DNA of 64,000 nt from Acanthochlamys bracteata (GCA_019914995.1 CM034143.1:4558501-4622500); one strand, 5' to 3'. Shown: positions 47,101 through 60,630, numbered from the stretch's first letter. Notes: a model not told the origin generated them from the letters alone. A program made the numbers and translations.

Positions 47101-50100
47101 AACTGTTTCTTGCATATCCAAGTGGTCTTATTACTTTGGAAAGGAAGACGCGAACGATGATAATGTTCAACATTTTTCAACTTTTAAGTTTCTTTTCCTG
47201 ATATGCCACAGGTGAAATGCAACTTTCTGCTGTTGCACCTGTTTATAGAATGTCCATGTGCACATTGCTCTGTGTACACCTGTGTATACCTAGCACTTTT
47301 TGGCTTTTTATGATTGTGGTTGCATTTTTTCCTAAAACTGATTCCTAGGTTCTTCCTCCCTCTTTCATTCTGCTTTTATCATTGTTCTTGACCTCAGATG
47401 CTGTAATACCATAAAGTACCGTGTGCTTTTGGCTCAACCTTTCTCAATCCAATCATGTCTAACTGCTGATTTAATCACATGCAAGCATCTAGTGCATATT
47501 GCTCTATATGGACCACCATGTGGCTCGATCTTCTGCATGCGGTCCCCTCTGCTAAGCTGCAATACTTGATACTCAATATGAACCGTAGAGCTATGTCTTA
47601 CCGAAGAGATTGTTTTGGCCCTTACTGTTTATTTGTCGATAACTTCAGACAAAATTCTTGATTTTGTTCACTAGTTCTCTATGAAGCATGAAACAGAAAC
47701 GTGGACTGTGAGGCGACACAATATGAACATCCCAACATGGTAATATCTAAAATTATATGGACATGACGCGATTAGCACACAGCTGGATAATTGTGTTCTT
47801 ACACATGCATTATAGCATAAAAGACAAGTCATACACGATGAATAAAATATACACTAAAAATTAGACATTAAAAAAGAACATGTCACAACTAGAGGCAGCA
47901 CATTGACAAGTAAGAAGAAAGTTAATGATTCCATATATTTCAACTAATAAGCTCTAGTAAATGAGTTACCGCTTACTTTCTCCAATATATAATGTCAAAG
48001 TATATTTTAGGTGTCTTGGATAACATGAAACTAAAGTGTTCTGAAGTGTCGATCATTCAATGATATGTGTCGGAGAGTATCCTATAAAGTGCCATGTTGG
48101 ATATGTGTCGGATATGTGTCCCAAGAAGTGTCCGTGCTTTATAGCTAGTGTGAGGATGGCCTGCATTTGTACCTCGCTCCGTCAGTATAGAACATATGAA
48201 ATTCTGGCTGTAACTATGAGGCAATCAGAAATTTTATGTTATGAATACAGGTATTAGGTAATTTCTGATGTTCTACTAATTGGCAAATGAATCTGCATTT
48301 GGAACTAGGAAAATATTAAATGTTTTCCATTAGCAAACTAGTTTAGTACTTGAAATTGCTCAGATATATAATGAGCTTGCAATTGAAGCCCTGCAGACAT
48401 ATTATATCGTAATGAGATTTTGAAGTGTCAAAAAGTGTTCTTTTTTTTTTTCTTTTTCTTTATTTTGGGTTTTTGTTTTTTGAAGATTTAATCTATCGTC
48501 TTCATTAGTTGAGTTGCAGGGGACTTGACCAGACGTTGTTCGTGAATCCATTGAAGTTAGAGGAACATTAAACTAGTTTAACCTGATAAGTTTTAATTCA
48601 GTCTTATTTGGCACTTGGTAGATTGATATTTTATTAAAAATTTTCAACAAGTGGAATGTATAGAATAATGTGCATAATCATATTTAAATCTGTTTGGTGA
48701 ATCAAATTTAGGACTAATTTCAGAGAGGGTTGTTGGTCTAAAAGAGATATACTAGTTTAAGCACTGTAAGTCACTTTGATAAAAATTAGGACCTTGGCAT
48801 TTCCTGTGCTGATACCAAGTAGCACCTTGTGAGAATTGTTATGTGAGTTGAAAATGCAAAAATGTGCTTCTTAAATATTTAGTTTGTTAATCAGTCTTTC
48901 GGAACTTTTGTAGCCTTATTCTGCTGACCCAAGCACTAACAAGTGTTTATGGTGTTCTTTCAACAGGTCATACAAGATAGGAGATGGAGAGAAGTGACCG
49001 CTGTTTTTAATTTCCCATCTACTGCCACCAATGCTTCCTTTGTCCTCCGGAAATACTACATGTCCTTGATATATCACTACGAACAGATTTATTATTTTGA
49101 ATCTCAGGGTTGGAGTCAATCCCTTAATGGTTCTAGACATGCGTACTATCTACGACAGTCAATCTAAGTTTATGTGTCTGATCTATGAATAATATGCTTG
49201 CAGCATCTGTGGCTGGTGCATCTGGAACATCAGTGCCCTTAAAGAAATCTGGACCAGTGGTAGCAGATATTGATAGTCAATTTGTTGCAAAAAAGAGGAG
49301 GAGAAGTGGTGATGAATCTGTACCTTCTGGTATGTTTTGTTATGCATCTCTTTCTTTTTCATTTAAAAATATGGTATTGATTGGAAAGCTGTTAAAGAAT
49401 CACCGTAACTTCTTGTGGTTCTAGATGTGCGAATCTTAGACAAAATCAATTTTGTTAGTTGATAAAAATGTATCAATCTGATATTTTGTTGAGCAGAAAG
49501 AAATAAGAGGCTCGTATCATGTAAAAAGTAGCAGCTCAGATTGTGCAAAATTACCTTTTTAGTACATAAGATATCTTCGTAGTTTGGGCTGTTGTTAAAT
49601 GCAAGCTTCTAAAAACTGTCCAACTTGAGCGGTTAGTAAGCAGGGACAAGCTGAAGCAGCATTGCCTCCACCTAAAAACTGTATTTTACCTGATTTTCGG
49701 TAAACCTAAACACAATGGTTCTAATTCATGCTTCTATCAAGTGGCTCGGGCATGATTTAGGCCCAAATGGAAGTGCATGAAACTCTGACCTGCACAGAAC
49801 GGGAGTATGACCTAAGCAAGCCTATGTGTGGTCTGGAGAGCTTGTGCATAACGGGCTATGAATATAACTATGGATACTACTGTGCATAACTCTATTTTTA
49901 CAAAATTTCAAATTTATTGTCCATCTTCTAGGACTCGTTCTAATGCCGTGTATCTCATTTGATTCCAACCATACTCTAAAAGACACAAGGACTTAAGAGT
50001 AAGGAGTACCCTTAATATATCTCAAGTGGCTGTAACTTATAATAGCTGGTCACACGCAAGCACCAAATAAGTTGGTGGTCGTGTCTTACTTTTTTTGTCT

Positions 50101-51873
50101 CTTTTTCTTAATAGAATCATTATAAAATATAAAGCATTACAAAAGCAATTATGAAAAGCGGGATTTGCTTAGAATACTTCGAAGTCGACCATGTTTACAA
50201 ATATATAATATTTACAATTTACAAAATCTAGAAGTATTATTTACTTTAAGACTTCTAAAATTTACTTAAAGATACAAATTTATTTACGTCAGTGGGCACG
50301 GTTTGGTGCACATGCATTGGCTTGGAATAGTATTTTACTGGCTCTAGCTCAATTCGTCACTTAAAGTCTTGGTTTAATATGCTAAGAATTGATTCTAGGA
50401 AAAACGTCGTGGATCTTAAAGTTGTCAACAGGTGGAGCGTACTCAAATTATTAGATAAACATAATGGTTATTCTGAATATTATTAGGAGATTCCTTTGAT
50501 TGGATTCACTGGGCATTGGTAGTAATTTGAGGCTGCATTGGTTGATAATTCTTTATGTGCTTGGATAATGAATATTTTGGGTTTCAACTTTGTGACATGT
50601 GAAACTGACCTCTTGTTAAGGGATCTTGATAATTTGTTTCACAAAACCCTAGGTCTGTTAGGTAGCACAAACAGATTTGGATTATTGTTTTTGGTCTTTG
50701 TAATTCAATTGGATTTTCAAAACCGCAGGTTAAACTCCAGATTAGCTAGCAGTTGAGTCTTTGTGACTCCTAAGGAAACCTCTGTGAGATGTCTGTTTTC
50801 TACTGGCTTATGTAGCCATTGCAATGAACTCTATGAATATGCCTTCATATATCCATTTTGCTGTAGACAGATCTTATCAGTGAATCTTCTCTAACCAAAA
50901 CATTTGACTCTTGAAATGTATCAAAATACAATCTTCATTATAACTGAAAACAGATTATTTCGACTTGTGGAGCTAGGCTTCTCTCTAGCAACAAATTCTC
51001 CAGTGGTTGGAGTAATCAATGGCAAATGTGAGCATGGGTACTTTGTCACTGTCACTGTTGGAACGACAAGGCTGAAGGGTATCCTCTACCATCCTGCTGA
51101 ACAGAATGCAGTCCATTCAGCTCAGCTTCCAGCCAGCAATGACACATCAAGACTCTGTCGCCGTCGACGACGTAGGAAGAAGCTGAGCAAGAGAGATCCT
51201 ACACATCCGAAGCCTAACCGAAGTGGGTACAACTTCTTCTTTTCTGAGCAGCATGCCAGGCTAAAGCCACTTCATCCTGGTAAGGACAGAGAAATAAGCA
51301 AGATGATCGGTGAACTATGGAACAATCTGTTAGAAGCTGATAAAGCTGTAAGAGTTACCCATGATGCTTGGACAATAATTACAACTTATGTGTGTTTGCT
51401 TTATACGTAAGACTGACTGTTACTATCTTTGTGCATTACAGGTTTATCAGGATAGGGGCATGAAGGACAAGGAGAGGTATCAAAGTGAAATGGAAGTCTA
51501 CAGGCAAAAGATGAGAACAGACCAGATCGTTAGCAATGCAGTGCCTATTCAGCAACGTCCTGAGAAACCTGATTTGACAACCAGAGAAGCAGAGTCCAAA
51601 CTGGACGTGGATGAAGATTACCTGGAAGAGAGCAGCACAGGTAGTAGTGAGCTAGATGACAAGAATTCAGATACAGACTCAGAGGAGGAATTGCAAGAAA
51701 TGGCCGCTACTGCTCCTGAATCTGTTAGTCCCCCTGCAGATCTATCAAATGAGGTCGGCACTTTCGAGTTACGAAGAAGGGAGGACAATACAGTAAAGAA
51801 CGACAATGATCTACCTAGCTCCAGTGAGGATGTTGAATCGAAGAAGGCTGTTGTACTGACTGACAAAGCTTAG
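44181..51873 (+). CDS. HMGB15: ARID-HMG box DNA-binding protein, HMGB15-like
   Basis: Six coding exons: 44181-44413, 46304-46382, 48967-49129, 49204-49329, 50989-51347, 51442-51873, giving 463 residues with consistent phases (Arabidopsis HMGB15 has about 450). The ARID DNA-binding domain spans about residues 55-155: TLEKLHAAMGTKFM, then VPTIGGRELDLHRLFVEV and SFVLRKYYMSLIYHYEQIYY. A basic KKRRRSG follows in exon 4, then VGVINGKCEHGYFVTVTVG, then a second basic RRRRRRKK, then the HMG box (about 273-345; HPKPNRSGYNFFFSEQHARL, IGELWNNL, YQDRGMKDKERY). The tail is Ser/Asp/Glu-rich and acidic. The protein is nuclear and expected to bend AT-rich DNA; the Arabidopsis relative acts in pollen with MADS factors. 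Intron 3 is only 74 bp and its donor (G|GTTCTAG) is weak. Intron 1 contains atp1 DNA, intron 2 a MITE. Confidence 0.93.
45594..45810 (+). pseudogene. atp1: Nuclear copy of mitochondrial atp1 (3' end) in HMGB15 intron 1
   Basis: The + strand reads PLPIEKQIVVIYAADNGF, then CDRMPLDRISQYERAI, then IDPELIKS, then a stop, after which the frame becomes unclear but KERWNQ-like residues echo the native NERKMEPDAF. This is the C-terminal end of the mitochondrial ATP synthase alpha subunit, which higher plants encode in mitochondrial DNA (atp1). It has one nonsense change and small indels, and the flanking plus-strand DNA to about 45880 could be further mitochondrial sequence. It lies in the sense orientation inside intron 1. 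Confidence 0.85.
46486..46737. mobile_element. Tourist-like (PIF/Harbinger) MITE in HMGB15 intron 2
   Basis: It has TIRs GGGGCTGTTTGGCA and CTCAAACACCCCC and TTA target duplications at 46483-46485 and 46738-46740, the TTA/TAA preference of PIF/Harbinger elements. The 252-bp interior has the words AGAATTTATTTAAAATTTAG and AAATTATGTAGTAAGATCTTC that recur in the other AT-rich elements of the window, so it may be the best-preserved member of that family. Confidence 0.82.
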
Positions 51874-54820
51874 ATGCAAAGACGACATTTATCTAGTCGC
51901 CGAACATCGGGAAGGACTACTTAGAGGGGACAGGTAGTGTCTGCTGTTTGGTTTAAATCTTTTTCAACATCTCCTTTGTATCTTGTTACTTTATTATCAC
52001 ATATGAAATCATTGCTCATCCTTTTGTAGGATGGTTCCATCCCTGCAATATAGTTTTAGTGGCTTCGTTTTTATTACCGATTTTGTAATGCTATCATTAG
52101 TAGGCTAGGAGTAGTTGATTAAAATGTTTGAAAGTGAAGTAGTTTTTCTTATCTAATAACCAAAAAAGTAGTCCTTTAATTACCGATTATGTGTTTACTT
52201 AAGAATATTTCCAAGATTTAAGATAGGTTATGAAATGTGTTAGTTTTTCTTTCTCCTAAAGTTAGGAGGTAAATAAAAGTAGTGGAAACTCAGCAAAGTG
52301 TTAAGTAGAAGCAACAAAAACTCATTATTTTCAGTTCAATACACCAAAGAGGGACCAATTACAACCCAATTCCTTATTCTTTAACAAACAAGCTACATGC
52401 TCCTTCACTTAAGCATACTACACCAAGTACTCTCTTCCATACCCTTCTATCTTAAAGGATAATTACTTGGGTTAATACCTATAAGGTTTCTATAATCATC
52501 TCTTGATTTGAGATGATATTGTTGTGAATCATAGAGTAGGTCAATTTTTTTTTTGTTTTTCGAGACAGATAATATAACAGTAATTTGTATTGCAGCAGCT
52601 GAGAATTCAACTCACAATTGTTTTGTGAGAGGGGGTATTGCACTATTAGCATACTTAGAGAATTGAACTCGCAAACTTTTGTTGTCCCGTTTGAGACAAA
52701 ATACTATTATTTAGTATTAAACACATGACAAGAAGGATGGGCTTTTTGGTGGAATGAATGTTTTCTTTTTTTTTTTTAAACTTTGTGTTTGTAACCAACT
52801 TTACAAAATAATTTTCTCCAAACTATTTTTTACTTGAATTGATCAACTATGATTTTCTATTAATGGTAATACATGCGCGCATCCTTTATAAATCCTCTCT
52901 ATTTTTGCACGAACCCTAAACACTTTTCCAAACGAAATTCACCCCATCTGCTTTAGATTTCGTCTACTTTCCACCAAATCCACCTCTATTAGGCTCGATT
53001 TCGACTACTCTCCAATGAGATCCATCCATGTTAGCATTGATCTCAACTAATCTTCAACGAAATCTTTATCAACTACTTTGTCCCAACAAGCCTAGAGAAG
53101 ATGTAAATCTTTGTCAATTAGATAGTCATATTCGATATTACACAAAGGGTTAAGTAAAGTCACATGCTAAAGACGCGCATTGTAGGGCCGACATAGCATT
53201 ATTGTGTAGACGTAAAGTTGTAGTAATTTGTATTGGTGTCGTAATGTACTTGTAAGGGTGGACAGGTGATTGTAATTTGGTCATAACTTGATCATAATAT
53301 TTGTATGTGTTATAACGTTAGATAAGTGTGCACAGTTGGTTCTAACTTGGTCTTAAATTTTGTAAATGTGTTTATTTCTTAGTTTTTGTAATATTTAAAT
53401 GTTGGTGTATGATATGTGTAGTTCTGATATGAATGGAATCCTCTGTTGCGATGATATATGACAACTCTACGACAATACAACAATATTACCAAACTATTTG
53501 ACGACCTTAAGCCAAAATGATAACAACATTAGGACACTACAATTAGATTACGATAAAACGTCCTCCTACTTCGGTGTTACGATAACACTACGACTTTACT
53601 ACGATTACACAACTTGATCACGATGTCCACATCACTTGATTATGTTATCCATACAACTTGAGTATGGAGCATCCAAGATACTACTACTTGGTAACGACGA
53701 CTACACTCATTACTTGTTATAGTAATAAAGTAATGATGAGGGGTATGAAGTAATAGTTGGAATAGTTTAACTAAAGAACTATAATGTTTATGATAGTTGG
53801 TAGTTGCTAGATGAAGAGTAAATATTTGTATAAATGGGTGGCTCTGTTTGTATTAATTGGTTGCTATGTTGCGTCTCAGTATGACGAGTGCACGACTGCA
53901 TTATGACGAATATACAGATGTATGACGACGTGATTACGGTAATCGTTAATACGATACACAACCACAAAATGTAAGAATATAACCCAAAGGTCGTGACGAA
54001 GTCGTATTATATTGAAGTTGTAAATTGTTGAAAAGTTGTCGGTAAATGTTGATGTATGTATAAGAAGTATACACATTAGAGCAAATAGTTAGACATTTAT
54101 AAAACTTCCGAAAGAAATATAGCTAGAAAAGCTTTTATAAGTTGTTAATAAGTCTATCAAACAAGCGTTTACAAAATTGCTGATAAATCTATCGAACAAA
54201 CATTTATAAGTGAGTTTGTTAATGCTTTGCAAGTTGGCTATATGAAGAAATATCTTTAACTCGGCAAAACTTTCTTTCCTTGAAGATAGATTCAACCTGA
54301 CTTCATATGCATGGCAGGCAATTTAGTTCTCTCTCTTCAAGCAATAAGAATATGATGAAAGTGGTGGACGACATCACTTTAGTATCCCTTTATATAGTCA
54401 TGACAAAATCACAGCCCACTATGAGCAATCAGTTACAAGCCTTATGTAGGTTGCCGTTTGGTCGTAAATAAGTCATGCTCAATATTACTCCATTTGATTA
54501 CTTTACGCACTTTAATTACTAGTGTCATGAAAATTCTGAATTGAGAACAAAAAAAGAAAACACAAAATGTCAAAAATTTAGGTTAGTTAAGTGTTTTATA
54601 ATGCCATATTAATAAAATATAGGTGGGTTAAGTGTTTTATTTTGCCACATATTAATACAAATATTTATCTATGTTAATTACAACTAACTACTCACAATAA
54701 ATATGGCATTTACCTTCAGTTAAATTATTCTAACTACCACTTCCTAAATCTCATCTACTATCCTTATTAGTATAATAGGTATCTTATAGTCACACTACCA
54801 CAATGTACAATATTTCCTAT
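51874..54820. other. 3' flank of HMGB15 and intergenic region, no gene seen
   Basis: The first 250 bases likely include the 3' UTR (TTTTGTAATG and TTGTATCTTG stretches). Around 53450-54100 the sequence is unusually rich in ACGA/TCGT and ACGAC words, a composition not seen elsewhere in the window. Around 54100-54260, GTTAATAAGTCTATCAAACAA-like units recur about 60 bp apart. No coding domains were recognised. Confidence 0.4.
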
Positions 54821-54907
54821 CACTAGTACAAATATGAGTATCACTGACTGAATTTTACGTTTGAACAAAAACAGTCGATAGTTTTCATATTTACCGACTA
54901 AGAGATT
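54821..54907. mobile_element. CACTA-type transposon terminus (left part)
   Basis: CACTAGTACAAATATGAG starts at 54821 and is followed by subterminal words TACCGACTAA and CAGTCGATAG. A CACTA start with PyGACTr-type subterminal repeats is typical of En/Spm elements. The subterminal array continues on the other side of the inserted LTR (57113-57430). The matching right terminus was not found. Confidence 0.6.
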
Positions 54908-57107
54908 TGTTGGTCAAACCTGCACAGCCAACTCAAGAGGGGAGGGATAAATTGAGTTGTTAGCTAAAAAATTTAATCCAGTATTTGTATCTAGACAGAC
55001 CTGATTTTTGATAAAATAGCAGAATTATAGTCAATTGGACGTAAACGGAATCTCTCTGTTTAGCGTTCTCTGTCTAGTTCAAATGCAACCAATATAAGAA
55101 AATCATTCAACACACAAACACGCAAGATTTACGTGGTTCGGCAAATAACTTTGCCTACGTCCACGGTCACTCTTTATCAAGAATAAATTTCACTAATTCT
55201 TATCCAGTGCTATAATAGCAAGGTAACGTGTTTAGCCAAACACCATTGCATTAACCGGTTCTCTACTCAAGATGAACCACCGACAGCCTATTAGACTCAC
55301 AAGTCTCTCCGGCCGCTAACATACAAGTCTTAGTCAAGGCCTTGTGTGAAGTATGTAACTTCTTACAAGAATAGCACAATATAGAAGGCTTAGCCAAGCT
55401 CTTCTTACGAATTTGTTTGTTACAAACAATTTTAAAGCACAAGATCTCCCTCACTAGATTAAAGTTAAGTTTAGTAAAGCAAGGATAGGATCGAAGGAAT
55501 GCCGAAGATGTATCTAGGTGAAGCTTGGCAGTGAGATTGACTGAGAGATGTTTCTGCTCTATGTAAGCTTTGTCTTGTGTATGTCGCTCTGTTTTTCTTT
55601 TGCTCTAGAGTGTCTCTCTCTCAGTTTATTTTTCTCTTCTTCTCCCTCTTATATTTTCTCTTCTCTGGCAGTTGAAATTTCTAATCTCCTAACGGTAGGA
55701 AATTCTTTCGTTCTCTCTCGTGTGCTTGCTACAGTAATGCCAGCTTATGTTTGTATGCCGCTGTCAGTCAAGTTCAATCAATTAGATCTTCAATGGTTGG
55801 ATCTTGATGGAGGTAATTAGAATATCAACTACACCTTCCAGCTAGCATTTAAATCTCAATTATTCTGCTGGTATAACTTGATTTGATGTTTCTTTTATAG
55901 CAATCAATGAGCTTGTCAGCAATTCAATTTTTCTCGCTTGTGCTTCCTTTTTTGTCTATCGTTCAATTTTTTTGTTCTTTCTGGTGACCCTTAGTATGGA
56001 GACGATGAACAAATCTGGTGACTGAAATACATCAAGCTCAAATTCAAATTTTCCTTCTGAGTTTATAGATCAGCCATGTGAGGTTCTTGTCGGGTGTTCA
56101 TCGGCTTTAAAATGGCTTTACATCAATTTGCTTGCTGTGATTGCAATATCTAGATTTGTTTTCCAATGACGAGTGCTAGTGATTTAAAATATATTATCAT
56201 CTGGATGTTCTAGTAAATCAACTCTGATATGCAGTGAAAGAATGTTTGGATTTTATCTTGTGAATCTTGTAAGAAAGCTCTGTATAGAATGTTATTCTGT
56301 CAGCTTCATTTGTTTGGATCATTTTGTGTAGTTGCTTCATGTAGTAAATTATTGTGATGTATCGTCGTAGCACTATAGTGGATAAATGTATGTATACTTC
56401 TTGTAACTGGATCCTTTGCTTTTCTTTGAATGAAAATCGAAATTCAATTCTGAATTCTGGCATGCTAATAGTAGTTCTGATGGTAACTTTGCACTATATT
56501 CTTGACCTTCATTTATTGCAATTTTTTGTTGTATTTGATGTGAAATGGTAGTGGATATAATGTTCTATATGTCCTCAAAAATTGGCTTCAAAGTAATGAG
56601 AAAATTTTGATCAAACTTCATCTGAAAGTTGATACTAGTGTTGTCTGATTTTCTGTAATGTATGTTTTCTGAATTTCTTCCAATCTTTCACGAATTTTTC
56701 AAAGTTGTGTAGATTTATGATGAACTCTTTTGCCAAGCTTGTTGTGTGCATGTTATTGTAGCTCTAGTAAAAATATCTTGCTCAAGCTGAATTTCCATCA
56801 CGATCGAATTTGCCTCTGAAATCTATAACTTGATTATTTTCACTCGGTTCAGGATCAGCAGTAATCTAGTCGGCTGTTCTTGTGAGACTCCTCTATTCTG
56901 CTCTTTGTCCTGCTGTCTCAACACTTAATTTTTGTTTGCGCCCAAAGTAGAATTTCCTATAAAGCAGCTGGCTGGACCATAACTATTTATTTAGATAATT
57001 TATAACTTCAATTCTGCATAGCTTAGTTTAAATCATTAGTCCACCTAATTCATAAATTATAATTTTTAATATTTGTTATCATCAAAATCAGTCTTGATAT
57101 TTCAACA
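54908..57107 (-). mobile_element. Solo LTR, 2.2 kb, inserted in the CACTA element
   Basis: It starts TGTTGGTC and ends TTCAACA, and 5-bp flanks are AGATT (54903-54907) and AAATT (57108-57112), four of five identical. Read on the minus strand, its beginning (TGTTGAAATATC, then TTTTGATGATAACAAA) matches the beginning of the solo LTR at 61474, and its end matches that one's end (AACTCAAGAGGGGAGGG). No pol gene or second LTR lies between, so it is a solo LTR. It includes the LTR-typical block GATTTACGTGGTTCGGCAA and a pyrimidine-rich segment near 55600. Confidence 0.8.
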
Positions 57108-57112
57108 AAATT

Positions 57113-57430
57113 GCTAGTCGATAATCTACAGTAATTTACCAACTAATGGACACAACAGTCGATATAATGATAAATTAGCGACTAACTACTTACTCAATCG
57201 GAGGGTAATTTACCTACTACACAAGTTTCAGTCAGTATGCAAAACTAATTCGAATCCGAGCTGCGATGGTCTAATTAGGTATAATCTTTCGGCTAGATGA
57301 GAACTGATTCCATTTACCGACTGATTTAGTTATCTTAGTCAGTATATGTATCACTTGCCAACTGCTTTTGTTGTTAGTCAGTAACTTTACCGACAGCTTT
57401 TATTTTTAGTCGGTAATTTGTTAATAGATC
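57113..57430. repeat. CACTA subterminal repeat array (right of the inserted LTR)
   Basis: Many variants of (T)ACCGACTAA/TTAGTCGGTAA and AGTCAGTA occur in both orientations, at about 57115, 57160, 57215, 57310, 57340, 57375 and 57410. It is the interrupted continuation of the terminus at 54821. Confidence 0.65.
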
Positions 57431-60400
57431 AGCTGTAAACATGCTATGTTTTCCCCATTCCTTTCGTTTTTCCTCTTCCTCGCTCTACCGTTCTGTCTTG
57501 GACTATAAACAGCTGCTGCAACGCTTGCCATCATATTCGTCTCTTGGGACAGATCACTCCGGCGAAAATTTTAAAGTCTCCGCCTCTCCAACTCGTCGCT
57601 GTCCGCCGATGAAATTTTCTCTCTAGTGAATAGATTTTCTATCTGGTAAGCTTAAATTAATGTTATTGTAGTAGTTTTTGTTAGTATAGTTTCATTTGCG
57701 TTAGACTACTATTAGATGTCAATTGAAATTTTTTTTTTGTTGGAACATTATATTAATTGGATGCCAAAGAGCTAGTGTGGAATTTTTTGTGATAGAATGC
57801 GTACATTAGGACGGAAAGTGTGTTAGAAGTTGAGGAAAGACTATGCAAGATAAATACCACAGATGTTATCTATCCCACTATTGAGAAAAGTTTTATAATT
57901 TACGAGCATATAATTATTAGTAATTAATTTAATTCATTATAAGTTGTTTAAGGACGGGTTAATTGATCATGTGATGAGCATGTATTAGTTGATGGTGTTG
58001 CAGGTGAAGATGAGGTTAAATTTTAGCTGTTATGTTTTATCATAGAGTGTAGATTATCATCATGAGAATAGAGTTTTTATAAACATGCAGCCTATGCATT
58101 TGTTTATGTTGTTTGATGTTTATGTTTGACGTTTGGAATATTGTTATGCATGTCATGAGAATGCTGTTTGGAATGCTGTTATGCCTCCCTATGCATGTCA
58201 CGAGAATGTTGTTATGTTTGATATTTACGTTTAAAAACTGTCCTGTTTTTAAAGACATGCTAACCAATCTGAAAATTTTGAAAATAGACTAGCTTATATT
58301 GTTTGATGGATGGAATATAAATATCGTTGGAATACTTAGCTTAAGTTATTCTTATGGATTGAGATTTTATTGTTGTCGTTTAAAGAAACCGATTTAGGGA
58401 GTGAATGTATGAAAAAAGAAAAAAAATTCAGAGAAGATATTATTGAGTAAGTTTTGCCCTCAACAATCACCTATAGGAAACATGATAATTCAACAAATAC
58501 AAATACTGCTAAGTGAAGCTGTAAAGAAATCTAGAAGTTCTCAAGTTCTCTCTAAGAAACCCTAGACGATTATTTTTTAATAAAAATAATAAGCAATTGT
58601 AGTCATCTAGTGGGATGCATGTAAATCATGCTTCTTTTAAAAGTTAATATTTAGTCATGTTGTAACTAAAAGTTTGAATATTGTAACTTTATATACAGGT
58701 GCTTCTCATTAAGTAAGAAGATAGGTGCCATCAAGTTCTAGTAGAAGAATTAGGTTATAAACATCTAGATTAGGTCATAAACATCTAGTATGTTATAAAT
58801 TGCAAATATCTAGTAGAAGAATGAGTTAGAGCAACTTATTTGAAAAATTAGGTTATAAACACAAAATTAATCGGAAAGAAAAATCATTCCAGCAGAAAAA
58901 CTCTTGAAACAAATAAAACTGGACCAGTAGGGGCTATCGGTGAAGGACTAGGCCCTTCAATTCAAAATTTGGTACGTTATCATGTTCACTCTATACAAAA
59001 ATCTTCTAATAGTTGGTTATAAATTCTGTTGCAACCACTTTACAATTGTCAAAATATTTATTTTAGAAATGAATCAAATAAAATAATATAAATACATGAG
59101 TATTATCATGTATATGAAGCAATTGATGTGCCTGATTGATTACAAGTGTAGAAGGAAAAAAAGAAACCAAAATGGTACCAATGACTATTTTGACTAATTC
59201 AAACAACAACAATAACTGGACTAATTCCAACATAATGCAATCCACATAAACTTTTAATAAATTTTCTTTTCTCTTTTTAAATAACTTCGCCTTTCTAATG
59301 TATAACCCTAACAACAATACTAGCAGTTTGGGGCCCTAATCAATTACTTTTGCACAGTAAAGTTCTTTTTCCGACGAAATGATCAAGCTGTACTTATGCT
59401 ATGCTTCATAATTCAAAATAACGACAACATATTCGTAACGAGGATGCCAAGAATTGCAAAAATATGTATAAATCTTAAATATCAACAAACAAGCATCATT
59501 ATGCTAAAACAAACTAATTGTACTTTCCAACTTCATCATTTAAACTCAATTTATACTTGATGTTGCTGCCTTTTCTTCTAAACCATACCAATGATTAGAT
59601 TCATCCTCGTCAAGCTAATTTATTTGTTACTAAAAGTATAACATTTTTCGGCTCTTAGTTTTTCAACCAAAAATGCAGTTTCATATCCGCTACATATAAT
59701 TTAGCTTAACTTTTTGAAAATAGTTAATGTTATTATAGTATAATAACAATATACATCTCCTACCTCCATCATTTGCACGTGCTATATATTTTAGTGCGAA
59801 AATTCGTGCCAATTTAATAAAGTCCAAAATAACGCTATCATTGAAGAGATATTGAAATTACTAACTGCTTTTCTACTCCTCTTCATTCTAATTTTTTATA
59901 TTTTATATTTTTCAATCAAATTTTGATAATATTTAATAAAATAAAAAATAAAAAAATATAATATTTAATAAAATTTATTTTAAATTATTTTATGACTGCA
60001 CCGACAATGCCAACTACAAAGACAACAAATTTTATCCTTCTTTATAAATGACGAAGAGTCCTTAGTTACATATTATAGGCAATCATTGTATACATAAATC
60101 TATTTGTACAATGTTGGTTGTTAAAGTATTTTGTTAAAAACACTACTGCATGCTAAGATTATTGCTAGTTCGTTTTATGCTGATATTTTTTAAACACAAT
60201 TTGAAATGTCATCACTTCACATGAACTGATTATTAACTTATTATGGACAACTAGCACGCGTAAAGTTTGTTCGTGAATTTTAAAATATATTTATTTTTAA
60301 TTATGTTTAAACAATGTGCAGGAATTAGTTTTTGAAAGAAATAATTAATTTGAATATAGATGCTCCAATTGTACAATAACTAAAACAAATTCAGACTACT

Positions 60401-60630
60401 AGACAAATAAACCAAATTCATTTCTTCAGCATCTTTTCTGATTATGAAGAACGCTTTTTAGTGTTTAAAAAAATTCTAAATAAAACTTATTGAAAATTTA
60501 CTAAAATTTTTAATGTTTTATTTTTTAAAGTTTTTTAAAATATATCAAAATTTATTTAAAAATATAAAATATTATATTTTTAAAATATATTTATTTTAAT
60601 CTAAAAATTTATTAAGAAAATACATACGAT
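57431..60630. other. Intergenic stretch, no gene seen
   Basis: The first 200 bases (57441-57626) hold a 61-residue frame rich in Ser/Pro that may be the leader of the CACTA element; it shows no domain. A set of imperfect repeats lies at 58070-58230 (ATGTTTGAcGTTTGGAAT, ATGCATGTCA-GAGAATG). Around 58700-58860, CATCTAGTA and TTAGGTTATAAACA words recur. Around 59880-60000 and 60460-60620 the DNA resembles the AT-rich MITE family. Confidence 0.4.
58070..58235. repeat. Imperfect tandem repeats with ATGCATGTCA(T/C)GAGAATG
   Basis: ATGCATGTCATGAGAATGCTG and ATGCATGTCACGAGAATGTTG lie about 50 bp apart. They are preceded by GTTTGGAAT(A/G) and TGTTATG words that repeat two to three times, giving an old local duplication. 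Confidence 0.6.

Noticed and set aside
58595..58612. CATCTAGTG as a possible right end of the CACTA element
   Set aside because: Its complement does not match the left terminus CACTAGTACAAAT beyond the first six bases, and no matching 3-bp duplication is visible.
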